Source: SXIZ01 sp040079795
GTDB lineage: Bacteria; Pseudomonadota; Gammaproteobacteria; Methylococcales; Methylomonadaceae
DNA length: 39,346 bases
Reading direction: 5' to 3'
NCBI GenBank assembly: GCA_040079795.1
Contig: JBEBJQ010000033.1
Coordinates: 1-39,346, forward strand
The position numbers and the translations under genes were made by a program. Under the pieces are notes generated by a model that was given only the letters and a program-made list of their open reading frames with translations, ran no database searches and had not been told where the DNA came from. Every line of letters starts with the position of its first letter. The first letter of the stretch is position 1. This document shows, one piece after another, positions 8,219 through 17,332 of this stretch.

Positions 8219-8587
8219 TTAAGCACCGCCATCCCATGTTGGCCCGGATTTTTTTTCCATCAGCAAGGCTTTCCCTTGTTCAATTGCCGTAATGCTTTCC
8301 GTAAAATGGCCTGCTTTTATGGCTTTTTTGGCCGCCCTTAAATTAGGCGAAAAGCGTGTTAAAGTCATAGAATTATTTTTAAGCGCCATTTCCTTGGTAA
8401 GTTTCATGGCCTCATCCATTTTTTTAAAAAAATCCTCCTCGTTACCTTGTTTGGCAAATTCAATCATATTGTTGGAAAGTGCTATTAAAGGGGCGTAATC
8501 CTCGTCTACCGGACCTCCGGCAGCCTGTACAAAACTAATCGAAAATAAGGTTATCAATATTGCTGCAAGTAAGTGTCTGGGATTCAT
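8219..8587 (-). CDS. Small exported helical protein, unknown function
   Basis: 122 residues with a signal peptide (LLAAILITLFSISFVQA). The mature protein is almost wholly predicted-helical and charged (MIEFAKQGNEEDFFKKMDEAM, in parts, and NLRAAKKAIKAGHFTESITAIEQGKALL). This resembles small four-helix periplasmic proteins such as the SmbP or cytochrome b562-like type, but no haem-binding CxxCH and no clear metal motif is present. Function is not assigned. It is the first gene of a two-gene unit with the cysteine-rich protein downstream. Confidence 0.65.
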   Translation of the reverse strand: MNPRHLLAAILITLFSISFVQAAGGPVDEDYAPLIALSNNMIEFAKQGNEEDFFKKMDEAMKLTKEMALKNNSMTLTRFSPNLRAAKKAIKAGHFTESITAIEQGKALLMEKKSGPTWDGGA

Positions 8588-9204
8588 TACTGTTTCTCGT
8601 TTGTTATTATATTAATGTTAATGAAAATTGCAGCCAGATTATTTGGCTTTAATTAATCAGAAAATGTGTCGGCAATCATAGGGCCAATACTTGCAACTCA
8701 ATTAATATTAAGGTCAGCGATAAAAGCAATATGAGAAACTTATATCTATTCTACCTGATTATTTTTAGGTGGCAGTGGTTGTCAAAGTAAATCCTAAAAA
8801 AGCAGGACAGTTAAAATCCACTAACCCAATGCAAAGAAGATCCATATAATAGCGAAGCGCTACTATAAGGCAAGAATAAAAGCAGTGTCAACTATTGTTT
8901 TAAATGACCCAAAACTTCTAAATCAATTAATGCAACTAAGCCTGCTCTTAATTAACCTTTTAGTTTTTAAGAGTAAATCCACTTTATATTTTCAGGACAG
9001 CCTAAACCAGACACAGCTAAAGGATATTTAGTTTTTGATACGTTCAGGTTTATTCAACGATTCCAAACAAAACTACTGAACAAGCCTGATTTTAAGCAAG
9101 GTTAATATTTGACAAGTGGACTTTGCAATTATTGACTAGAAAAGTGCCGTAACAAAACAAACTGTCTGCTATCAACACAAAAAGGATTAACTAAGATTTT
9201 TAGC
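8588..9204. other. 617-nt AT-rich gene-free stretch
   Basis: It lies between the divergently oriented 5' end of the small exported pair and the 3' end of the MerR/B12 regulator. I see no open reading frame with a credible start, no tRNA and no strong terminator. A short TAGCG-AAG-CGCTA dyad occurs near 8853-8865. Scattered copies of an AATCCACT motif occur near 8816 and 8975, with the reverse complement near 9115; their meaning is unknown. Confidence 0.5.
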
Positions 9205-10179
9205 CTAACTGGAACCTTGAAACTTTACACTTAAATCATCCAGCAATTGTTTAAAATCATCACAACTGTCTGAACGCAAAGCGCCTACTTCTTCTAAAAC
9301 CACTTTGTAATCTTCAGCAGCACTGCCACCGACAATTAAGGCAACATCACGGCCAATTAATTTTTTTAAGCGACGAATCTCTTTAGGGATAACATGGTCT
9401 TCTTTAGTTATCGTTATGCTCAAGGCGACGGCATTTGCGTTACTGGATTTAACGGCAAAGGCAATCTCTTCGGCAGGTAAATTAGGCCCTAGATAGGTAA
9501 TATGCCAGCCTTTAAACTCAGCAATGAGTGCAGCAATTAAGGCGCCCAACTCATGTTGCTGGTCAATAGGCGTACTAATTACTAGACGCGGTGCATTAGC
9601 GGCAGGCGTATAGTTACTACGGAGTATGTACACCATAGACCGGATGACCGAAGTAGTCATGTGTTCATGAGAAGGCCTTAAGTTACCGGCTTTCCAATCC
9701 TCACCCATGCGTGTTAAAAGCGGGGTCAGCAAGTTTTCCATAAACGCTTGTGCGCCTAACTCGACAACCGCATTTTCAAAGTGTGACTCTATAGCCCTGG
9801 CATCGAAACTCATCATGGCGGAGTAACATTTGTCAATATAGGCATCAGCTAAATAGGCGTTGTTCGTGCTGCTGACATTTCCTCGATTTGGGGCCGGTGG
9901 CGGAGAATTGACTGCCTCCAGTTTCAACAACTTTTGTAAATCTGTTAACGACAGATGTGCGATTTGCCCTATACTATGACCTTCGCTGGTTGCTTGATTA
10001 AGTAGTTTTAAACGCGCAATATCTTGGTCATTGTATACACGATGACCGCCGTCGGTACGGGTAGGTGTAACCGCCTTGTAACGCCGTTCCCAAGCCCGAA
10101 TTAAATCCGCTTTTACCCCAGATCGTTTAACAACGGTACTGATTAAATAACGGGACGCATCGCCCAGATAATTTGTCAT
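9205..10179 (-). CDS. MerR-family regulator with B12-binding domain (CarH/LitR-like)
   Basis: 324 residues in three parts: a MerR winged helix (residues 11-80, ending in RTDGGHRVYNDQDIARL), a B12-binding helical cap (about 110-190) and a Rossmann B12-binding domain (about 197-315). The cap carries the W-x9-EH motif of adenosylcobalamin photoreceptors: W162, then E172-H173. The cobalt-ligand motif, usually E/D-x-H-x-x-G, reads QQHELG with H209 kept but the acidic residue replaced by Gln. YLGPNLP follows, as in CarH-like proteins. In this family the apo or dark form represses and light or B12 state changes DNA binding. No carotenoid or photolyase gene is adjacent, so the targets are not visible here except for the likely self-operator upstream. 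Confidence 0.88.
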   Translation of the reverse strand: MTNYLGDASRYLISTVVKRSGVKADLIRAWERRYKAVTPTRTDGGHRVYNDQDIARLKLLNQATSEGHSIGQIAHLSLTDLQKLLKLEAVNSPPPAPNRGNVSSTNNAYLADAYIDKCYSAMMSFDARAIESHFENAVVELGAQAFMENLLTPLLTRMGEDWKAGNLRPSHEHMTTSVIRSMVYILRSNYTPAANAPRLVISTPIDQQHELGALIAALIAEFKGWHITYLGPNLPAEEIAFAVKSSNANAVALSITITKEDHVIPKEIRRLKKLIGRDVALIVGGSAAEDYKVVLEEVGALRSDSCDDFKQLLDDLSVKFQGSS

Positions 10180-10190
10180 ACAGGCTCCGT

Positions 10191-10215
10191 TGAATACAAA
10201 ATTAACATGTATTCA
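10191..10215. promoter_or_regulatory. Palindromic operator candidate TGAATACA-N9-TGTATTCA
   Basis: Perfect 8-bp arms with a 9-nt spacer, starting 12 nt upstream of the MerR/B12 regulator's ATG. A TATACT -10-like element (minus strand, 10217-10222) adjoins it, so binding here would block transcription. The TGTAT-type arms resemble reported LitR/CarH sites. It is most likely the self-regulation site. Confidence 0.6.
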
Positions 10216-10408
10216 TAGTATACCATGATATTGACAAAACATTGACAAAAGCTGGCAATTATTTTACAAATTCACTGCTATCCCTTACCCAACGGGGGTA
10301 AGGGAAAACCGCCCTTTGCTACCGACCCCATAAAAATTGTAACCAGCACCGGTATTTTTTTGCGCCAACAATTCCTGGCTTATCTAAACGGTAGCTACCG
10401 CTCAGATT

Positions 10409-11332
10409 TTAACGTTTTACAAATACCCCGCCTTTTTTGTCCCAAACTTCATTGGTGACAGCATCAGTCACTATCGCGGCATCAGTATTAAAGCAATCAC
10501 TTACAGTTTCAGTTACAAAATTACCCTGAAGTTGCATAGTCACAGGTGGTGAAACTTTTACCAGACCTTCTATGGAAGGAAAATCTTTTACACGTTCTGT
10601 GACATCAAAACAACCATCAAGATCAAAACTGATATTAGCAAACTCTTGTGGGGCATTTTTAATACAGGATTTGATGCTGCCGTTACTTTTAATCTGCGGT
10701 TCAACCGCTTGTGCCATTGATGGAATAGCAAAATCAATACCCTGAAGCGAATAGTTCTGGATTTCCAGGCGCTTCAATACCGAAATTCCGCCGGGCGCCG
10801 GTGATTTTGGCAAACAAATATCCGTTCTCGGAAAGGGTACACACTGCCCACCCGTGGTTATTCTGACATTATTACCAGACTCGTTATAAGCAACGCCTTG
10901 CGGCGCGTTAGCTGTATCACAAACCGACGAACCTGTTTGAACGGGTGGCTCAACAAGCGGAACTTCAGTAACCTGGGGCTCAACATTGACTGGTGGTTCA
11001 TTTACAGGGGGATTTAGCGCTGCAACCTGTTGCAATAGATTAGGCACACTATCAATGTAGATAGCTTCAGCGCCAGGCTTTCCAGACAACGTATAGACGC
11101 TTTTATCAGCCCTATTAATCCCGACATATAAATCAGTCTTGGTATAGTAGCGGAAATACCAGGCCGGCATCGTTTGGGTTGTTTGCGGCTCAGATAACAG
11201 CTGTGGAAAAGCTTTCTCACCCCAGTTGAAAAGCATATCCGCATCTGCCGCCAAATCCGCATTCGCGCTGTTAATATTAGCCATTAAAGCAATCGCACAA
11301 GCCAAAGTCAGACGTGTTTTCGTCATTTCCAT
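10409..11332 (-). CDS. Exported protein with proline-rich linker, unknown function
   Basis: 307 residues: a signal peptide (LTLACAIALMANINSANA), then a compact N-terminal domain (ADMLFNWGEKAFPQLL, WYFRYYTKTDLYVGIN, KSVYTLSG; about residues 27-105). A low-complexity Pro/Val/Glu linker follows (about 106-135), then a C-terminal domain with paired cysteines (SVCDTA, GQCVPF, DICLP, KSCIK, DGCFD, SDCF). The N-terminal module, with its NWGE, YFRYY and YVGIN elements, looks like a recurring exported module of proteobacteria, but I cannot name a function. The gene is a single transcription unit downstream of the third TonB receptor, separated from it by 381 nt and a terminator. Confidence 0.7.
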   Translation of the reverse strand: MEMTKTRLTLACAIALMANINSANADLAADADMLFNWGEKAFPQLLSEPQTTQTMPAWYFRYYTKTDLYVGINRADKSVYTLSGKPGAEAIYIDSVPNLLQQVAALNPPVNEPPVNVEPQVTEVPLVEPPVQTGSSVCDTANAPQGVAYNESGNNVRITTGGQCVPFPRTDICLPKSPAPGGISVLKRLEIQNYSLQGIDFAIPSMAQAVEPQIKSNGSIKSCIKNAPQEFANISFDLDGCFDVTERVKDFPSIEGLVKVSPPVTMQLQGNFVTETVSDCFNTDAAIVTDAVTNEVWDKKGGVFVKR

Positions 11333-11510
11333 AAAAATATATCCTCAACAATAATAGTTAAATTTAATAATGTTCTTTCAATTTGCCGGTTAATGAATAA
11401 CTTAATCAAGCTCGTTAATCTCCCGGTATCTATTTGAAAAAATAGTTCAAATATATAAAAATACCATCACAAAGAAAGGGGCAAAGCTAAAGATTGGGGA
11501 TTCAGTCACG

Positions 11511-11530
11511 AAAAAAACCACAGGAGTGGC
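11511..11530 (-). terminator. Rho-independent-like terminator after the TonB receptor at 11714-13783
   Basis: On the minus strand a CCAC / GTGG stem with a TCCT loop is followed by seven T. The stem is short (4-5 bp), but position and T-tract fit the end of the receptor transcript, about 185 nt past its stop codon. The rest of 11333-11713 has no recognisable gene. It contains a distant GCGCTA / TAGCGC pair (11592-11634) of unclear meaning. Confidence 0.5.
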
Positions 11531-11713
11531 TCATTTGAACTTAACCGGCATGAAAAAACGGGCGAGAGTCGCAAACGCTGATTGAGCAGTGCGCTACCTT
11601 ATCGAAAGGCGTGTGCGGGAAAAATAGTTAGCGCCTGCCCCCCCTGCTTATCAAAGAATGGGCAATACTGTTGGGGTTAAGTTTTAAAGGATAGGGAAGT
11701 TTACTTGCAGGAT

Positions 11714-13783
11714 TTAGAACTGCCAGCTGATTTTGCCGTAAACCGAGCGGGGAACACCAGCGTGCAAAGCATAGCTTTCATCAAAATACTCAACGTGTTG
11801 CTTTTCCAACAAATTTTGCCCGGCTATAGACAGCTCAAGATTCGTGACCGGTTGCCACGCCAGACGAACATCCAACGTAACATAACTATTCACATTGAGT
11901 TCATCGCGCCCTAAAGGATTAATGGTTTTGGCAGCACTGGAGTGGCGAATCCAAAAATCCAGTGTCACGCTTTCCATAGGCACAATACTACTCCGTAAAG
12001 AGGTCATGTGTTCTGGACTGAAAGCAGCCTGATAGTAATCGATATTTTTAATCTCAGTTTTTAGAAGGCTGTAATTTAAATCCCATCGCCACCAATCAAG
12101 CATTTGCCAGACGCTGGACATCTCAAAACCATAAGCATTGCCAGTGCTGATGTTATTAAAATTTACTTCCTGTTCAGCAGAGATGTTAGCAAAGTCAGTA
12201 AAATTATAAGTCACGGCACCCTTGGATGCGCTCCGCAAAGTGTTGTAGTCATTATAAAATGCAGTGACATCCAAAGACATATCATTATTAAAGATCCACC
12301 GGTAACCCAGCTGATAACTTAATTGTTGTTCAGCTTTAAACTGGGCATTACCCAAAGCAACTAAGTCAGCTCTAATCGCAAAGGGATTACTTTCGGACCT
12401 AGGTGCCAGCGACAGCAATAAAATCCGGCCATTGGCTTCGGTACGTGAAGGCGTTCTAACCGCACGAGAGACAGATGCCCATATTTTATGCCCTGTAACA
12501 GGCGTCCACATCACACTGGCTGATGGTTGTATTTCAAAGCCGGTATAATCGTTATGTTCAAATTTTGAACCTAGGGTGAGTAATAACGAATCATCAAACA
12601 AACTGAATTCATCCTGGATAAATCCGCTGAAAAGTTGGGTATTCCGTGCTTTAGGACGCATAACCGTAAATTTCTGATCCTTAAAGCGATCATCACTGTA
12701 ACGGTACCCCATGCCCCAAATAACGTTTTGTTGCTCGCCCAAGGCAAAGGTATTTTGAAAATCCAGATCCAAGGTATCACGCACGTTATCAATTGAAAAT
12801 TCGTCACGTTGATAATGGTCATAATAAAATTGCAGCGAGTAATCAGCAGTGCTGGACAAGGTATGATTAAAACGTGAAGTAAGATTCCAACCGGAGGTGT
12901 CCACGTTATCGCTTATAGACACAGGGGAAGCAAAGGTCTCCAGCGTTTGATTTGGCTGGCCTTTATAAACATTACCCTGCACCATCAGATTATCTTGTGT
13001 AGTAAGCGCAGAATCAATCCTAAAGCCACCCTGAAACTGGTTCCACTCAGCATTGCCGGTATTAGTTTTCTCAGGGGTAAATTCATCCCGTAAAAAACCT
13101 TTAGCATAGGCTCTGGCAAAGGCCTCATCCCCTAGTTTAGTGCCGTAGCGCAATGACCCAAAACCGGTTTCTTTAGTCCCGCCCCCCGCGGTTAATAAAC
13201 CACCTTGGGTGTCCTCAGCATGTTTAGTAATAATATTAATAACGCCATTCATAGCATTAGCGCCCCAAAGCGTAGCACCGGGACCCCGAATAACTTCAAT
13301 ACGGTCAACATCCTCCAGCATGACATCCTGCGCATCCCAATATACCCCAGAAAAATCCGGGGTATATACACTGCGCCCATCAATTAAGACCAGTAATTTA
13401 TTTGCAAATCGCCCATTAAAACCCCGCGCCGTAATAGCCCACTTACTGTTGTTAATACGCGCAACATCAATACCCGGCGCCATCCGTAGAGCTTCCGGCA
13501 CGCTGGTAACACCACTGCGTTTAATGGCTTCATTATCGATAACATACACCGCCGCCGCCGCGTTAGAGAGTGTTTGCGACGCTTTTGCAACCGATGAGAC
13601 CTTGACATTCAGCATCTTCTTTTTGATTTGTTCTTTTTCAGTAGCCGCCGGAATTTCCATTTTAATTAAATCTTCAATGCTTAAATCCGTTACAGGGTCA
13701 GCATAGGTCATTTGCGTAGCATTGACACATACCAGTGCCAAGGTCACTAAAAAACTGACTTTTAAGGGCGATAATAGTGTCAT
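11714..13783 (-). CDS. TonB-dependent outer membrane receptor (third of three paralogues)
   Basis: 689 residues: a signal peptide (VSFLVTLALVCVNATQMTYA), a plug domain (about 65-190) and a 22-strand-type barrel ending in KISWQF with the terminal Phe used for barrel assembly. The plug reads PEALRMAPGIDVAR, ARGFNGRFANKLLVLIDGRSVY, DRIEVIRGPGATLWGANAMNGVINIITK, typical of CirA/vitamin-B12-type receptors. The N-terminal segment DLSIEDLIKMEI is followed by a Lys-rich insert of about 17 residues (near KEQIKKKML) that the two sister receptors lack. It lies 107 nt downstream of a YfiR gene on the same strand. The substrate is unknown; no siderophore or B12 gene is adjacent. I infer that it may signal as well as transport. 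Confidence 0.93.
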   Translation of the reverse strand: MTLLSPLKVSFLVTLALVCVNATQMTYADPVTDLSIEDLIKMEIPAATEKEQIKKKMLNVKVSSVAKASQTLSNAAAAVYVIDNEAIKRSGVTSVPEALRMAPGIDVARINNSKWAITARGFNGRFANKLLVLIDGRSVYTPDFSGVYWDAQDVMLEDVDRIEVIRGPGATLWGANAMNGVINIITKHAEDTQGGLLTAGGGTKETGFGSLRYGTKLGDEAFARAYAKGFLRDEFTPEKTNTGNAEWNQFQGGFRIDSALTTQDNLMVQGNVYKGQPNQTLETFASPVSISDNVDTSGWNLTSRFNHTLSSTADYSLQFYYDHYQRDEFSIDNVRDTLDLDFQNTFALGEQQNVIWGMGYRYSDDRFKDQKFTVMRPKARNTQLFSGFIQDEFSLFDDSLLLTLGSKFEHNDYTGFEIQPSASVMWTPVTGHKIWASVSRAVRTPSRTEANGRILLLSLAPRSESNPFAIRADLVALGNAQFKAEQQLSYQLGYRWIFNNDMSLDVTAFYNDYNTLRSASKGAVTYNFTDFANISAEQEVNFNNISTGNAYGFEMSSVWQMLDWWRWDLNYSLLKTEIKNIDYYQAAFSPEHMTSLRSSIVPMESVTLDFWIRHSSAAKTINPLGRDELNVNSYVTLDVRLAWQPVTNLELSIAGQNLLEKQHVEYFDESYALHAGVPRSVYGKISWQF

Positions 13784-13890
13784 AACGGAAACCCTATAAA
13801 ACAGGCGATAAGTACATTTTTACAATTCCTGACTAAACGCTTAAAGTGGAATGATGAATACTTAAACGGATATTTATTCATAATTCGGCA

Positions 13891-14442
13891 TTATTGGATG
13901 ATTTTTGCAAGCTTCAAAACCCGGGCGCTGATGCTTAGGTTGCTTCGTTTTGCAGCGTTAAGATTAATGGTCATACCAACTTTGCCATCAACAATTTGTA
14001 AACTCACCATGCCGCCATGGGTTACAAAAAAATCATCCTCACCCAAGGTTAGTATCGGGAGCGCTTTAATTTCATTAAGCAACGACAGTAATTTATTGTT
14101 ATCCAAATCACTGATATAGAGTAGTTGGCACTCATTTAAATGATTAAAACGGGTAAGGTAGCGTACTTGCAAGAATCGATCACCGATGTTTTTGCCGTTC
14201 AGCGTAGCAAAAGCATCTTCCAGTACCGGGTTGCCAACCAGGCACAAAGTAAAATTTTTATTTGTGGGGATTAAACTATTCTCTGGCCAAGTCGTAAAAC
14301 GCGCAAAGTTGACTGCTAAGGCCGCGCGTACCGAATATTCCTGATCACTATCAGCAAGGGCATTACCAAAGCAAATACTTAAGGCCGCTACTAAAAGCAG
14401 TCCCAGTTTTTTGTTCAGTGTGATAGGTTTATGATCGACCAT
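13891..14442 (-). CDS. YfiR-like (DUF4154) periplasmic protein, copy 1
   Basis: 183 residues with a signal peptide ending near ALA (residue 30) and the DUF4154 core: EYSVRAALAVNFARFTTWP, FTLCLVGNP, RYLTRF, NECQLLYISD, LPILTLGEDDFFVTHGGMV and SARVLKLAKII. P. aeruginosa YfiR sits in the periplasm and represses the diguanylate cyclase YfiN through its CHASE8 domain. C67 and C105 match the conserved structural disulfide pair of YfiR; the second pair of that protein is not present. The gene is followed by the receptor at 11714. A 328-nt spacer separates it from the kinase gene upstream, so it may have its own promoter. Confidence 0.9.
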   Translation of the reverse strand: MVDHKPITLNKKLGLLLVAALSICFGNALADSDQEYSVRAALAVNFARFTTWPENSLIPTNKNFTLCLVGNPVLEDAFATLNGKNIGDRFLQVRYLTRFNHLNECQLLYISDLDNNKLLSLLNEIKALPILTLGEDDFFVTHGGMVSLQIVDGKVGMTINLNAAKRSNLSISARVLKLAKIIQ

Positions 14443-14770
14443 GTAAAATTTATATTTAACTGAAATACCGACTTAACGATGTAATCTGCAATTTTGAGCC
14501 TTCCGTTATCACGTTAGCTTGAGGGCTATTTAAGCCTCTGAATACAAAAACGCTTAATGACACCAAATCCCCTGCTCATTTTGCTTAACTTTTATCGAAT
14601 GAAGAATAGCAGAGTCCAGCAATTATGTTAGCTCAGCGCTTACTAAATTCTGTGAACTACACCCATCACATTTAGCTGTCCGCAAACAACTTAATCTGAA
14701 ACGATTATCCTGCAACCGCCTAAACAACGTTATTGGCGCTGGATAAGCGACTATCTCCAAGCGCAATTTT
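14443..14770. other. 328-nt spacer between kinase gene and YfiR copy 1
   Basis: No open reading frame of note. It holds a bulged hairpin directly after the kinase stop codon and presumably the promoter of the downstream YfiR gene. A TATAAAT-like block (minus strand) lies within about 20 nt of its ATG, too near to be a sure -10. Confidence 0.4.
14733..14766. terminator. Bulged hairpin after the hybrid kinase gene, possible terminator
   Basis: Arms built on GCGCT-GGA and TCC-AAGCGC pair with small bulges around a loop of about 12 nt. On the plus strand it runs into six T; on the minus strand, the direction of the kinase, the T-tract is poor. It may be a 3' stabilising or Rho-type end rather than a classic terminator. 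Confidence 0.3.
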
Positions 14771-17332
14771 TTACACGGATAACAATTCGTTTTTTGAACA
14801 AATTGCTTCTAAACTAGCTAATACTTTTAAATATTCAGCATGCATTAACTTCGCAAGCGCCTCAACGGTTTCTAACTGATTTAACCGACCGCACTCCTCC
14901 ATGACTTTACAGTGGGCCGATAGCCCCATGCCACCGACATTGGCACTGATTGACTTTAAACCATGGGCTAATTTACGCACCTGTTCAGCATCACTGTTTG
15001 CAATACTTTGAAACAAAGCCGTAAAAGTCCGCTCGGCATTCAATTGAAAGGCCTCTTTAAGAGAATAAATAAACGCTAAATCGTCGGCATCATCAAAATT
15101 AAAATTCTGTTGCAGAAACGCTATATCAACCGCCGCTGTTTCAATTTCTGCTACGCTGGCTGTTACCTGCTGGGTATTAACCTGCGTTAGCGGCTGTACA
15201 ATAATTAAATGTTCCGGTAACCATTTTTGTAAAGCGGCATTTAGCTCCTGACGCGTAAAGGGTTTGGTCACCCATTCATCCATACCGGCGGCTAAACACT
15301 TGGCGCGGTCTCCAGCAAGCGCATGTGCCGTCAAGGCGATAACCGGCAGCCGTTTTGATGCGGCCGTGGCCGCTTCAAGGCGCCGGATTTCCCCTGTTGC
15401 CGTATAGCCATCCATAACCGGCATTTGACAGTCCATAAAAACTAAATCATAAGCGTGCTGCTGGATGGCATCGAGAGCTTCCAGGCCATTATTAGCCATG
15501 CTCACCTGACAGCCGAACCCTTCCAGAAAACGTTTCACCAAAATCTGGTTCGCGGGGTAATCCTCAGCAACTAAAATATTGGCGGCAAACCGGCAATTAG
15601 CCAGTAATTTGACTGGCTCTTCGAGCACATCCGATTTATACAGGTCAACCCAAAACCAAAACGTTGAGCCTTTGTCCAATTCGCTTTTTATACCAATTTC
15701 GCCGCCCATTAGGCGCACCAATTCTTTGGCAATAGCCAATCCCAACCCGGTTCCGCCAAACGCCCTGGTCATAGAATTATCGGCTTGGGAAAACGCGTCA
15801 AAAATTAAACTTTGTTTCTCTACACTAACCCCAATACCGCTATCGCTGACTTCACAAAAAAGTCTAAACGTATTAGCGGTGATTACTTTACTGTAGGCAT
15901 GTAAAACGACTTCACCCTGGCTGGTGAACTTAACGGCATTACTGAGTAAATTGGTTAAGATCTGGCTTAACCTGACTGAATCACCCTGTAACATGCCTGG
16001 AATATTATCCACCTCTAAGCGATAATTAATTTTTTTCGCACGGGCCTGCGTTTCCAACATGGCAAAATTATTACTGATAAGCTCCTGACAATTAAAACTG
16101 TGGGTATCCAGCTCCAACTTACCCGACTCAATTTTAGAGAAATCCAAAATATCATTAATAACCCCGAGCAATAAACGCCCCGACTGTTGCACAATCTCAA
16201 TCGAGTGCCGCTGATCATCATTTAAATCACCTTCATATAAGAAATCAGTCATCCCCAATACGGCATTCATTGGTGTTCTGATTTCATGGCTCATATTGGC
16301 TAAAAACTGTGATTTCGCCCGGTTGGCGGCTTCTGCTTCCTCTTTGGCCGCCAACGCATCCGTCACTGATACTTGTAAAGCGTTATTCGTTTCCGTCAAC
16401 TCCAGCGTGCGTGCTTTAACCTGCATTTCCAAACCTTCACGGTGTTTATCCAGTTGCTTGTCCCGATAATGGACTTCCTGAAGCATGTCGTTATACACAT
16501 CGACTAATTGCCCGAACTCATCATTACTGGCTTTGTTAACGAGATTGGTAAACTTCTTTTCATCAGCAACTTTGCGCATGGCTTGCATCAAGTCCAGCAA
16601 TGGCTCAGAGAATATCCGTTGCAACCGGGTTGAAACCAACAGAGTCGCCAACAATGTAATGAATACAATACTGGCAATAATTATATAAAAGCTGGCAAAA
16701 AATGCCTTAATCTCACGTTGGTCATCAACCAGATGCAACACACCCACCAACTCATTATCAATAAAGATAGGGCGCAACAGATGCATCTGTTCATTACGGT
16801 CATACTGAATCAGTTCAGAATAGCCAGACTCTATAGGACGTCTGGACGTGGCATCTAAAACGCCATAACACCAGCGCCAAATGGCAGCAAAACCTGACTT
16901 ATTTCCCTGTTCTACCGGCGAAAACTGCGCATCATCATTAATCAACTGTAATACTTTTGCGCCATTAAGATTAGGCACTGGTTTATAAGTGGTTTTATAT
17001 TCAGCAAATATCTCGCCAGTTGGGGTATACAGAAATGCGGCTACTTTACCGGGTTGGGTTTCTAATACTTTTAGGGTTTGCCCCGCCGTTTTAGCATCCA
17101 TAAACGCCAATGCAGCAGAACTGTTCCAGGAAATAATATCGGCAACCGAAGCTAAATCATCCGCCGTATGCTGTCGCCTGCTTTGATATTCGTAACCGGT
17201 AATCGCAGTGGCTACAATTAATAGCGCAATTAACACGGACAAACTGATAATTAAGGTTAATTTGACACGTATCGGCGCATCTTGAAAGCGTTCTCTTAGC
17301 TTTAACATTTTAATAATCATTTTACTTAACAA
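14771..17332 (-). CDS. Hybrid histidine kinase with CHASE8-like periplasmic domain, HAMP, REC and Hpt
   Basis: 853 residues. The order is: TM1 (about 21-46), periplasmic domain (48-208), TM2 (212-234), HAMP (about 236-290), coiled coil, HisKA with phospho-acceptor H349 (MSHEIRTPMNAVLG), ATPase domain (N-box NLLSNAVKF 461-469, GTGLGLAIAK 528-536), receiver with D634 (VFMDCQMPVMDGY) and a C-terminal Hpt with H790 (LAHGLKSISANVG). All phosphorelay residues are present, as in BarA-type kinases. The periplasmic part (DLASVADIISWNSSAALAF, then GKVAAFLYTPTGEIFAEY) has the CHASE8 pattern found in YfiN. The start overlaps the YfiR copy 2 gene by 11 nt from M1; M5 or M9 (17320, 17308) are alternatives. 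I infer that YfiR copy 2 controls it and that the Hpt passes phosphate to a separate receiver, possibly in the GGDEF-EAL protein of the same cluster. Confidence 0.93.
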   Translation of the reverse strand: MLSKMIIKMLKLRERFQDAPIRVKLTLIISLSVLIALLIVATAITGYEYQSRRQHTADDLASVADIISWNSSAALAFMDAKTAGQTLKVLETQPGKVAAFLYTPTGEIFAEYKTTYKPVPNLNGAKVLQLINDDAQFSPVEQGNKSGFAAIWRWCYGVLDATSRRPIESGYSELIQYDRNEQMHLLRPIFIDNELVGVLHLVDDQREIKAFFASFYIIIASIVFITLLATLLVSTRLQRIFSEPLLDLMQAMRKVADEKKFTNLVNKASNDEFGQLVDVYNDMLQEVHYRDKQLDKHREGLEMQVKARTLELTETNNALQVSVTDALAAKEEAEAANRAKSQFLANMSHEIRTPMNAVLGMTDFLYEGDLNDDQRHSIEIVQQSGRLLLGVINDILDFSKIESGKLELDTHSFNCQELISNNFAMLETQARAKKINYRLEVDNIPGMLQGDSVRLSQILTNLLSNAVKFTSQGEVVLHAYSKVITANTFRLFCEVSDSGIGVSVEKQSLIFDAFSQADNSMTRAFGGTGLGLAIAKELVRLMGGEIGIKSELDKGSTFWFWVDLYKSDVLEEPVKLLANCRFAANILVAEDYPANQILVKRFLEGFGCQVSMANNGLEALDAIQQHAYDLVFMDCQMPVMDGYTATGEIRRLEAATAASKRLPVIALTAHALAGDRAKCLAAGMDEWVTKPFTRQELNAALQKWLPEHLIIVQPLTQVNTQQVTASVAEIETAAVDIAFLQQNFNFDDADDLAFIYSLKEAFQLNAERTFTALFQSIANSDAEQVRKLAHGLKSISANVGGMGLSAHCKVMEECGRLNQLETVEALAKLMHAEYLKVLASLEAICSKNELLSV

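Noticed and set aside
8840..8880. TAGCG-AAG-CGCTA dyad in the 617-nt spacer
   Set aside because: The stem has only 5 bp and no T-tract; it is too short to call a terminator or operator.
11461..11700. Possible c-di-GMP (GEMM) or cobalamin riboswitch in the spacer after the third receptor
   Set aside because: A GGCAAAGCTA-like string caught the eye, but the paired stems and conserved loops of these riboswitches are absent, and the location is downstream of the receptor on its strand.
13209..13706. Plus-strand frame of 165 residues, and similar frames at 19587-19910 and 21375-21689
   Set aside because: All are antisense to the conserved plug domains of the TonB receptors; they recur at the same place only because the plugs are similar.
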